Of a DNA stretch of 64,000 bases, positions 25,148-34,935 are shown one piece after another. The DNA comes from Artocarpus heterophyllus (lineage: Eukaryota > Streptophyta > Magnoliopsida > Rosales > Moraceae): positions 21,055,679-21,119,678 of the forward strand of contig CM046348.1 of assembly GCA_025403435.1 (NCBI GenBank), in the 5' to 3' direction. The translations under genes and the position numbers were made by a program. How positions within the stretch are numbered: position 1 is the first letter of the stretch; each line of letters opens with the position of its first letter. The notes under the pieces are model-generated. The model was not told the origin of the DNA. It searched no databases and was given only the letters and a program-made list of their open reading frames with translations.

Positions 25148-25582
25148 CTACACGTGCTCGTCCAAGGTCTTGCTATACACCACTATGTCGTCCAAATAGA
25201 CGACCACGAATTGATCGAGATACGGTTGGAACAACTTGTTCATCAAAGTACAAAATGTAGCAAGTGCATTGGTTAGTCCAAATGGCATAACCAAGAATTC
25301 ATAAGACCCATACCTTGTAACACATGTGGTCTTTGGTTCGTCTCCTTCGGCTATGCGAACTTGGTAATACCCCGAGTGAAGGTCTAACTTCGAGAAGTAG
25401 CGGGCATGACCTAGTTGATCAAACAGGTCAGCAATCAGAGGGATGGGGTATTTGTTCTTTACCGTGATTTTGTTGAGAGCCCTGTAGTCGATGCACATGC
25501 GCAAGGAAACCATCCTTCTTCTTCTGGAACAGGACTGGTGCGCCGAACGGCGCTTTGGAAGGCTTGATGAACCCTGCATCAA
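25148..25582 (-). pseudogene. pol: E3 reverse transcriptase palm, broken
   Basis: The frame carries RT fingers and palm: the CIDYRALN motif, the VMPFGLTNA motif and the catalytic YLDD box near 25190. It ends in TAG at 25148-25150, immediately before the 742-codon segment in the same frame; a CAG codon is the likely ancestor. At the upstream side, one extra A in the run at 25507-25509 (plus strand) puts it out of frame with the protease segment. RT is therefore not translated as a unit. Confidence 0.88.
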
Positions 25583-26393
25583 GTAACTCCTTGAGTTGCC
25601 TTCTTAGTTCCGCCAGTTCTGGTGGTGCCATGCGATATGCACCCATGGCTGGTGGCTTTGTCCCTGGTTCCAGCTCGATCTGATGGTCTACCTCCCTCCT
25701 TGGTGGTAGCTTCTTTGGTAACTCTGCTGGTGCAACGTCCTTGAACTCCTCGAGGACAGCGGCTACCTCCTTTGGCTTGACTTCTGGTGGCCCTTGTTCT
25801 TCATCGTCATACTCCTTGAGAACAGCCAAGTAGCTTTCCTCGTCCCTCCGGATGCCCTTCTTAAATTGCATTGCTGAGATCACCTTTACGTCTTGCTTGT
25901 TGGTCCTTGTTGTTGGTACCACACAAGCCTTATCGCCGTCCATGATGCACATGCTGTTGGCGAATGGTACTGGGAATGCCTTGATTTGATCCAAGAATTC
26001 CAATGCCAGGACAACCCTAAAGTCATCCATTGGAACTACGGAGAAGTCCATATGTCCGGACCAGGCTCCCACGCTGGTCTTAACTCCTCGAGCTATGCCA
26101 TGAATGGGTCGAGCAGCTGAATTAACTGCCTTGATGGAGCCCCCTCCACCAGTCACCTTAAGTCCTAACCTTTGGGCTTCTTCGATTGAGATAAAGTTGT
26201 GGGTCGCACCTGTATCAAGCATGGCTATCGTTGGTTTTCCTCCAATGGACACGTCCACAAAGAGCAGCCCTTTGGCTTGGGTTTTGGGAGCAGATTGGAT
26301 CACATTGAGTAGCTGCAAGGACCCCATGTGTGCACCATTATTGCCACCATCGGCCTCTGTCCCATCTTGATGACTTGCAAGGAGTGAATTCAA
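25431..26393 (-). pseudogene. pol: E3 protease and RT N-terminus
   Basis: An aspartic protease domain with a DTGATHNF active-site motif near 26210 is followed by a linker and the start of RT (the [13 protein letters not shown] motif near 25530). The true RT frame is lost at about 25508 through a one-base insertion, after which the open frame reads unrelated residues to a stop at 25428. It continues the gag frame across the TGA at 26409. Confidence 0.88.
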
Positions 26394-26408
26394 AGCTCTT
26401 TTCTGTGG

Positions 26409-27227
26409 TCAATCCCTAGCCCAGTGGGGACCATCACAAAGGAAGCATTTGTTGTTGTTGGACTTACTCGAACTCTTGCCGTCCTTTTGCTTGCCCTTGT
26501 CCTTGCCCCTTGAGGTGTTATCTTGGCGGTGCTCATCTCTGCGTTGGCCTTTGTCTCCCCCACCTTTGGCTTGACCACCCTTCTTGTCCTTCGGCTTGTT
26601 GGTGGACTCCTTTTGGCTTGCATAGTCAATCAGGCTTTTGGCTACAACTATGGCAGTGGCAAGGTCTTGCACCCCACGTCGCCTTAGCTCGGTCTTGGCC
26701 CATTGTTGGAGCCCATCCATAAAATTGAAGAGTGCGTCTTTGTCGGACAAATCAGGGATCTCAAGTACTAAGTTAGTGAAGTCCTTAACATAGTCACGAA
26801 TAGGCCCTGATTGTTTAAGCCTTCGCAGATGAGCTCTAGCCTCATCCTCAGCATTCTCGGGATAAAACTGCCTTTTAAGCTCTCTTTTAAAGTCATCAAA
26901 GGTAGTCATGGTACACGTACCTTTCTCGACGTCTCCTCGTCTTCTCCTCCACCAAAGCATGGCTGTGTCATTGAGGTAAAGAGCCGCGGACTGGATCTTG
27001 GCGTCCTCATCTGTGATGCCCATGGCTCCAAAGTATTGGTCTAGGCCCCACAAGAAGTTGTCCACTTCTCGTGCATTGCGTGATCCCCCGAAACTCTTAG
27101 GCTTTGGCACATCAATGCGCCTGGCTTCAACGGTGCTACTGCTGGACCCTGTCGCCAATGCCTGCTTGCAAAGGGCTAAGTCCCCACGCATATCCTCAAT
27201 GCATGCGAGTGTGCTATTCAACTCCAT
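26409..27227 (-). pseudogene. gag: E3 gag: capsid and zinc knuckle
   Basis: The 272-codon open segment holds the retrotransposon Gag capsid domain (WWRRRRGD and FKRELKRQFYP motifs) and a basic, Lys/Gly-rich region. It ends in a CCHC-type knuckle whose final cysteine codon position is a TGA at 26409-26411. The knuckle is therefore truncated at its last zinc ligand and translation cannot pass into pol. Its first Met lies just after another stop at 27237-27239. Confidence 0.9.
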
Positions 27228-27239
27228 CTCGTGGGCTCA

Positions 27240-27590
27240 ACGCATTTTGGTGAGCTCTCCCGCAAACTCCTCACGAACCTTCTCAATTTCAGCCCGCAAG
27301 GACTCCTCTAGTTGAAGCAACATACCTCGGATCGCAGTGTGGATAGCAGCATCCTCCGCTTCTAGGCCATCCACCCGTTGGCTTAGGTCATCCACCTGGG
27401 CCTCCACGCCACTCACGTCCTCCTCTACCCGAGATAGGCGTGAGTCGAAACTAGAGATCACGTCCTTAGACCGACCCCGCTTAGCCACAACGTTGGGGTC
27501 GACTATTTCTTCGCGGCCTCGCTCTTGCGTCACCTCCACGTCGGAAGGGTTGGATCCCGTGGCCCTTTGAGCAGCATTGTTCTTAGCCAT
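27240..27590 (-). pseudogene. gag: E3 gag N-terminus (coiled coil)
   Basis: Starts at 27590, the first ATG after the primer binding site. Residues about 35-115 have the heptad pattern of a coiled coil rich in Glu, Arg and Leu. A TGA at 27237-27239 ends the segment, and the following segment is in the same frame. A CGA codon is the likely ancestor, which fits decay of a methylated CpG. Confidence 0.8.
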
Positions 27591-27608
27591 TGTCTCAGCC
27601 TGAGCCTC

Positions 27609-27620
27609 GCTCTGATACCA
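27609..27620 (-). other. E3 primer binding site (initiator tRNA-Met)
   Basis: Minus-strand TGGTATCAGAGC, a perfect match to the usual tRNA-Met site, two bases inside the 5' LTR. Confidence 0.92.
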
Positions 27621-27622
27621 AC

Positions 27623-28126
27623 TGTCACGAGCTTACTTTCTTTAAGCTACTCGTGCGGCCTTAGCACAGCCTCGATGCTAAGTCAGTCTAACTCACTCAC
27701 GCTCTCGCCTTGAACACAAAGGAACACAAGAGAGAACAAGGAGAACTTTGAAAGGCCTTGCTTCTTGATTTCCTTGGATGCTTTACAAATGAAGGGGATG
27801 GTCCTATTTATAGCCATCCTCCCAACTAATGGACGGTCTAGATTACATTGATCTAACGACTAGTATTTGCTATCTAGAATGTTCTAGCAAAGTGTGGAAG
27901 ATATTTACAAATATAAAATATTCTAGAGAGTTCTAGAGCAGTCTTGAGTCTTCTAGGATCTGCTAGATTCATCAGGATGCTTCTAGACTGTGCTGGAACC
28001 TCCTGGAATGCTGCAGAACATTGTAGATCAGTCTGGACCCTTCTAGAATCTCACTTGGGCTATGCTTTCCCCCAAAAACGCCCAAGACAAGTGTGTGGCC
28101 ACCTCGTGGCTTGGTGGGGCGTGACA
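27623..28126 (-). repeat. E3 5' LTR with promoter
   Basis: It is 504 bp long. The minus strand carries a TATA box (ctataaatagg, near 27804-27814). Upstream of it lie HSE-like motifs (27876-27885, 28041-28048) and several ttctaga variants. This is the only LTR in the window with such an arrangement. Confidence 0.93.
27804..28048 (-). promoter_or_regulatory. E3 LTR promoter: TATA box with heat-shock-element-like motifs
   Basis: AGAATGTTCT (27876-27885) and TTCTAGAA (28041-28048) match the alternating GAA/TTC consensus of heat-shock factor sites. About five more ttctag(a/g) half-sites lie between them. They sit roughly 60-240 bp upstream of the TATA box on the transcribed strand. Function is inferred from motif and position only. 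Confidence 0.5.
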
Positions 28127-29701
28127 TTTAGCTCTTCTATCATTAACCGCCAATTTTCAAACAAAATGTAACATGGAGATGAGGTGAGGTTTTAAAGGGG
28201 GAAAAAGGATTTTAAAAAACAAGCATACCTAGGAAAAGTCTATGGTAGGTTACTTACATTTCTCACAGGTAGAAAATGATCTAACGGTTACTATTCAATC
28301 TTGTGAGGATTTAAATGGCTCTACATAGCTATTGCTGCATTTGATTATCCTTTTTTTTTAAAAAAAAAAAAACTATTTTTCAAAACTTATTTAATTGTAA
28401 TCTTCAAATTAAACCTATCATATATGTCCAAAAAAGAATTCATTAAAGGAGTCTAAGTACAACAAACATCAAACTGATTATAATTCGAATATTACCTTTC
28501 AGCAATACACAAATTAAGAAAACCAACATAATTTTACCAAAAAACAAACTGGCTAATATTACAAAAACTAACTTTAATACATATGTCACAAAAATAAAAC
28601 TAAGTTTTGCATTAAAAAATCAAACCAATTTTCTTCAAAAATAAAAAGCAGAATAAAAGAAATTTAATTTGTTGCTTAGGGGAACAACTATGGTCTCACT
28701 GCCAACTACCATGATCACACAAGGGGGGAGAGGGCTCGGCAGTGAGGCGTGGATGGGGACGGTATGTCGACGACTATAATGGTCGTGGAGGGTCGAGACG
28801 ACGACAACGATGGCATGGCAATCGGAGGGCTTGATGAGAGGCATGGGGTGGGTTGGATTCCAACGATGGTATTGTCCAAGAAAAAGCGAAGTGTTCAGCT
28901 AGCGTTTTGTTGGGGAACATAGTTGGCAATTGTCCCAATGGAAGAGAGGAAATAGATCAATAGAGAGAGAAAAACGAAGGGCAGAGAGAGAAGAGTGATT
29001 CAAGCCTGTGAGAGTTTGGTTCGCAGGAGGCCAGCTAGCAACGACGATTATGGTCCTCAATTTGGCTCAATAACTGCGTTAGGGTTTAGACAAGAAAAAA
29101 AAAATGGAATCAAAGCTAGAATTAAAAGTTCTATTAAATTAATGGTTGACATTGATTTGGGTAAAAGTTTATTTTTTATTAGATTGGTAAGCGGGTCAAT
29201 TCCACATAGTCAAAACTATGTGCTAATCATGAGCTTATTCATAATATCTATTATATAACCATCCAATGGTCCTTATTTAGTACATCACCTGTGGAAATTT
29301 TTGCTTCTCCTCCCATAGAACTCTCCAAAAGCTTATTATAAAAAGAAAGAAAAAGAAAAAGAAAGCTCGATCTAGTGACACAATATAGCTTTTATTTTAG
29401 ATCTATTTTTTCTTTTTAAGATTTTTTTTTCAAATGCGCTTTTTAGAATGAATATCCCCTAAACTTTATACGTTTGGCATTTCAGTTCCTAAACTAAAAA
29501 TTTAACGATTCATCTATTAGATTTTAAAATTTGTTGCATAGCTAGTTTAATTAATGACACCGTTAAAAAGTAGGACAAAATGGTGACATGTCCCTCGCGT
29601 GTGCAACGTAACAGGGACGTAATTCAAATTTAACCAAAAATAATCATTAAAAATATTTAAAAAGTTGAAAGAAATAAAAGTTGTGGTCTTGTGAGAGAAA
29701 T

Positions 29702-29821
29702 TCGTTTGGTACGAGTATTTGAGTATAGTATTTGAATGAAGATTTAAATTTTTGTGAGAAAAAATACTGTAGCAAAATGATTCAAACCGTGATTTGAAAA
29801 CTCAAACAAACACACTCTTGA
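29702..29821. mobile_element. MITE-like insertion specific to copy B
   Basis: The 120-bp block has roughly inverted ends (gtttggtacgagtatttgag against the inverse gtttgtttgagttttcaaat). Copy A has an unrelated 38 bp in its place (10385-10422), so the insertion came with a small deletion, or a deletion occurred in one copy. Confidence 0.55.
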
Positions 29822-31161
29822 AGGAAGGAACTTCAGCCTTAGCTTGTCTCGTAGTTATAGTGAAGTAAGAAAGAGTTACCATCAGCTTTTCAAAGGTTTT
29901 TTTTTTCTTTTTTTTTTCCTTTTACGGGCACTAAAAGGAGGAAAAAATTGACCTGAAGAAGCTTATTGCAATGTTTGGACCATTTTTTTAACCTATCTTA
30001 CTGGAAGAGGAGTTTTTATGGTGAAAACCAAATAAAATAAATTAAAAGCTTGAAAATGCAAGCTAAAAGAAATGAAAAAACATGATATGAACTAGCTGTT
30101 CAGCTCCAACCTAACGTCTTTCTCCAACCCTACTCCGTTCAAATGTGTCGCCAAGTACTATGTGTTTGCTAGCGAGAACTCGCCGGAGACGAGCTCTGTG
30201 TCGGAGAAATAACTATAGACTATATTCAAAGGGAAGAAACAAACCTGGATTTTTTCAATAATTTTGAGAAATTTTACTCTTACAAAGTTGCATATTACTT
30301 TTTTTAAATCATGTCCCCGATAACTCACACATGTGAAGAAACACATGACCATTCCGTCCAAATTTTGAATGACATCATCAATTGAATTTGCTGTGTAATA
30401 AATTTTAAAATTTAAGGTTTAGTAACAGATTACCAAATACGTAACGTTTAAAAGGTAACCGTACAAAAAAGCTTTCAAACTTGCTTGTTTTTTTAACCAT
30501 TTTATCTCCTTCACAACCCTTACAAGTCATCTCCCTCGTATTTTTTGTCCCAAATTTAACAATAAACTATTCACTAATAGAGGAGTTGAAGCTGTATATT
30601 TTAAAAATCTCATGACAATTAGATATTTAAAATTTAATGTCAAAGCTAAAATGAAACAAATACATATCCTCAAAGCCAACTAGTTTTAAATATAAAACAA
30701 CAAAAATGCATCCCTTCAATCTCAACATTAATTTAATATCAAGCCCTTAGGGAGATTTAGACAACCCTATAGCCTTGGCCTTAGCAGCCCCCCTCCACCA
30801 TTTTCTACCACCTCTCTGGACATACATCGCGAGCACCAGCCCTGGAATTATCTGCCATTGCGAGCACTAGCATGAGCATTCTTCTGCTGTCGCAAATAGC
30901 AGCCCGAGCACCATCAAGTACAACAAACCAAGGCCTAAGCAATCTCCCTTGTCTTTTCAATCCCACACAAAGCAAACTCCTTGAATCTTCGTGCTTTGAA
31001 TGAGTGGAAAACTATTCTTAAAAGAAAGTAGCTGTGTGAAACTGACCGTTGTTGTTGCTGCTGCTGCTTTTGCTTTTGGTGTTGCTAAATTATTTCTCAG
31101 GAAATCGTATTTCACGTATTTATTTATCTCTAATGTTGCTTCGTCATTACATGGGGCCTAA

Positions 31162-31325
31162 GAGTGCGTTTGAAAATATCGTTTCAAACAAAAAAGTTTT
31201 GATTTAAACCGATTTTGTTATAATATTTTCTCTTACAAAATTTATATTTTCTCTTACAAAATTTGAATTGCTATAATGTTTTAAATTCAAACCTTTGGTT
31301 CAAACCAGTATTTTCAGACGCCCTC
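31162..31325. mobile_element. Harbinger/Tourist-like MITE (copy B)
   Basis: Counterpart of 11738-11879, flanked by TAA at 31159-31161 and 31326-31328. It is 22 bp longer because of a tandem repeat of the tctcttacaaaatt stretch. Confidence 0.7.
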
Positions 31326-31594
31326 TAAATAATTCTTACAAGTAAATTCAAACGGAAAAGACTCGATAGTTCATGTGAAGAAAAAAAAGAAACTGTAGAG
31401 TGCAGAATTCCCCTACATATATCATTACGCCATGAAGAAAATCATAACATATTTTTCTAAACTCTACTTACAAGTCATCTTTACGTTATTTTCGTCTATA
31501 TTCAAAAAATAAACTATTTACTAACAACATGTCAAAATTGTATATTTTTTACGATCTCATGATCATAGCCAGACATCTAAATTGAATGTTAGAA

Positions 31595-32700
31595 TGATAG
31601 GTTTAAAGAGAGTACCAAATTAAAACCTCACAAAAAATATGATCATTGTAAGTAAAGTTACGAGCAAGGGTCATTCCCATATAAGATTGGTTCTAATTAA
31701 GAGTTTATTGACTCTAAAACCTCAAAGGCACTAAAACTAGACACAAATTGAGGGCTTTTGATCATTAAATAAATTGCTAAATTAAAGAAAACACAATAAA
31801 TAAATCATTGCAAAACAATAATAAGAAAAGCAGTTAAAATCATTCTCTATCACTAGACAATAATTATTAAATTAATGATAGAAATTATCTCCAATTCTCT
31901 ATTGAAATTACCAATAGTAGATAACAATAAGTTCTGTTATCCTAATCTTTCCTTATCATGTCGTTTAATAAAACAAGCTTTTTATTAAATATCGTAGAAC
32001 ATGATCTCTAAATTTAACCAAATCAAAATCATTAAGATAAGAAAGATAGGTTAATTTAAGCAACAAACACACAAGTTCGGTTCATTCAACCTAGGTTATT
32101 TTCCACACCATGATCAAACAAAAACCTCCACAATTATTGACCACAATTTGCTACTTATGATTGAAAAAACAAGAGTTTTTATAGATCAATAATTCTAATC
32201 TAATAATAGATAATTGTCAAGTTTTATTCGGTTGCACACCTAAGTAAAACAAGAAAATGATCATAAACAATAATTATGGAAGAATATAAACAATCACAAT
32301 TGAAAAATAGGAAAATAATTATGAAAAAAATCACATAGCCACGTCTAGGGTTTTGAAACTACCGTCAACCTAAAATAAACCTAGACTAACAATATAGAAG
32401 AAGAAAAGAAAGAAGGAAGAAGAAAAAGAGTAATAATGGTATTGAAGAGTCTTCTAAGAAAATGGTTCTCCCTGAGCCACCACTTGAGCTTTTCTCCCAT
32501 CTCTCATCTCAAAAACTAAGAAAAACTTAGGAAAAGTATCCTTCATGTACTCTAAGATGATGAATTTATAGGTTTAAAAAGTAGGGATAAAAACAGGAAA
32601 GTTTAGAGCCTTTTAGACTAAAAATCGAAAAAAAAACATATAAACATGTGCAAGGATGCAAAAAGAGGGCACTTGCGTATGCATACTCGAATTTTTTTTT
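31595..32700 (-). repeat. Tat/Athila-like LTR relic (copy B)
   Basis: Counterpart of 12151-13275, aligning with the LTR at 37121-38390. The right border is uncertain. Confidence 0.5.
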
Positions 32701-32996
32701 CTTTTTTTTTCTTTTTATTTTTTCTTCTTGAGATGTCTTTTTGATAATTCTTCCTTCCTTTCTTCTTCCTTCCTTTCTTTTGATTCTTTCCCTCCTCCAT
32801 ACTTATCTTCTGTCCTTAACCTAATTCCTTGCTAAATTTTCCTCATGCATGAAATATATCTCTGATATATTGATTTTATTTGTTATCCTCACTAATATAT
32901 TTTGCTAATTTTTGAGATATATTTTAGATTTTTATGTTATGTTTTGTTAGGTTTGATCATAATTGAACAATATGGCAATTTGAGGTTTTCTTTGGG

Positions 32997-33545
32997 TAGT
33001 TCGGCGGTTCATGTTCGTGTGGGGTTAAAACTCAAATATAGAAAATACCTCAATACTAATAGACTTATGACACGATGGGTTAGGAAATCTTAGCACTAAC
33101 ATAACCTGATTTGACATTGGTTGATATGAACACGACTTGCTATAACCCGTGACATATGTAACACATGGCCCTCAATTAACCCACAACTTGAAATCAATCT
33201 ATGACATTTTATAATTTCAAATTTATAATTTATATACCAAAATTGCATAAAAGTAACATAAAATATGTATTTTCTCAAAATTAAATCTTTTCTATACTTC
33301 AAACACGTCTAATTTAGTGTCAATTTATTGATATTAAGGCAGCTATTTTTTTTAAAAAATAATAGACAAATAACCTACAGGTCAATTTAGTGTCAAGCGG
33401 ATTGACATGAATACAACCTTTTTTGGGGCAAGACAATTTTGGGTTTTACAAAAATGACCCATGGCTTAGTTTTCTAACACGAGCCCATAAAAATTGTATC
33501 GTGTTTATGTTGTGTCATAGTGTGTAACTTGTATTGCCAAACCTA
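32997..33545. mobile_element. Non-autonomous hAT-type element (copy B)
   Basis: Counterpart of 13557-14104, with the same inverted ends and flanks. Confidence 0.55.
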
Positions 33546-33789
33546 TGCTAGTGGAGGCAATAGCACGATGCCTTGGCACCAATAACCGGCACCCCAATGT
33601 GAGATAGAAGCTAGGGTCACCAAAAGACAAAGCTTACCCTAGTGCTAAAAGAAGCATGCAGCCACGTGCATGCAAATCTCGTCTCGGTGACTGTTTAGCT
33701 CACCCATGAGGCCGAGCCAAAGGTTCCCGGCCCTGTCGCTGTCCTACTTCTGCAGTAAAGCCTGATTTTGATGTTGATTTTGGGGGAAC

Positions 33790-34765
33790 TCCTCAATTTT
33801 AGGACAACATATATATAGCCAAATTAGGGTTTTGAAATGAAGAAATATAGGAAGAGTAGCCATTTTCGGGAAAATTGAAGAGAACAGGAAGAGTTGAAGA
33901 TTGCTTGGAGCTTGGATCAACTAGGTTCTTTCTATTTGTTTTCTTTCTATTGATTTCCTTTGATAATTGTGATAGATTCTATGCTTATTATTATATTTGT
34001 AATTGTGGATTTTATTGAGACTATAATGGGCTAGATATCTTTTTAAGAGGACTCTATAGCCTAATTGGATTCGTGTTTGGATAATTTACCTATGATTATT
34101 GTAATTTAATTTCCATTTCCATTTATTTTTGTTTCTTTGATGTTGATGCTTCTAATTGCTTGATCGTCAATTAGTTGATTCAATTTTTACAATTAATACT
34201 TAGGAGAGGAGGATTCTAAACATTTGTTTTGGAAACACAACCTAGGGATTATAGAGTAGGGAGACTTATAATTTTTTTTTGTGATCATTTAATAGAATTT
34301 GAACTTAATGAATTCTTGATAATTGGTTTTAGATAGGCATCTTGGAATTAATTATTTAGGGTATTTCTTAATTGTGTACTAGGTAGAGGAGAATTGGGAT
34401 ATAATTGAGTTCTTGGTCATTAAAATAGTGGAATTAATTAGTAATAATCTAGGCAAACACAAAACATGATGAAGTCTAGGTGAACTAGTTCCTCTAGGCT
34501 CTTTTATTATCTGTTTCTTATTTTCATTATTCCTTAAAATTCACTTTTAATATTCTAATTTAGTTTTTTTTAATTTCTTGTTTTTTCTAATTAAATTGCT
34601 ATTAAATCTTGATTGTCTAGATAAAATTGAAAGTGCTTAAACCTTAATAGATAGTAAAAACTAAGTATTTCAATCCCTATAGAAATCGACACTTGTGCTG
34701 TCATTTTATCACTTGCAACCATGTACGCTTACACAAGACCAAGTTCTTGGCACTGTTGTTACTGC
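33790..34765 (+). repeat. 3' part of a Tat/Athila-like LTR and its primer binding site
   Basis: A TATA-like acatatatatagcc stretch near 33808 is followed by AT-rich leader sequence. The segment ends in the caatccctatagaaatcgac type of LTR tail known from Tat/Athila elements. The block at 34743-34765 (aagttcttggcactgttgtt) resembles their ttggcgccgttgcc primer site in decayed form. The LTR start was not found. Copy A keeps only the TATA end before T1 cuts it. Confidence 0.5.
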
Positions 34766-34784
34766 CTCTACTTGCCAAAAAAAA

Positions 34785-34935
34785 CCTAAAATTGCCATAC
34801 TGCTTAATTATGATCAAACCTAACAAAACATTAAAAAAACGTAAGATAATAATCTAAAATATATTTCACAAAAATTTTTGAGGAAAAAATATATCTCAAA
34901 AATTAGCAAAGTATAAAAGTGAGGATAGTAAATAA
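34785..34935 (-). repeat. Inverted copy of 32870-32990 (element leader)
   Basis: The stretch from aaaattgccata through gatcaaacctaacaaaac to aggatagtaaataaaa is the reverse complement of copy B 32870-32990 (and copy A 13430-13550). It lies just inside the primer site at 34743, so both are probably 5' leaders of related elements in opposite orientation. Confidence 0.6.

Larger units (their letters stand above)
22401..28126 (-). mobile_element. E3: chromovirus (Ty3/gypsy) with 504-bp LTRs
   Basis: A complete structure on the minus strand: 5' LTR (27623-28126), PBS, gag, protease, RT, RNase H, integrase with C-terminal chromodomain, polypurine tract, 3' LTR (22401-22904). TTTA flanks both ends (22397-22400, 28127-28130), and copy A keeps the single TTTA at 8848-8851. 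The two LTRs differ at seven positions by eye, so insertion was fairly recent. Coding capacity is lost through three stop codons and one frameshift. A Galadriel-like chromovirus is my best placement, from overall domain layout only. Confidence 0.95.
18731..33836 (+). repeat. Segmental duplication, copy B (interrupted by E3)
   Basis: This is the homologue of 5161-14395. The breaks are a 5.7-kb retrotransposon (22401-28126) and a 120-bp MITE-like block at 29702-29821 that replaces 38 bp of copy A. Copy B continues past its end into LTR sequence, whereas copy A is cut off at the same base by T1. Confidence 0.92.
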
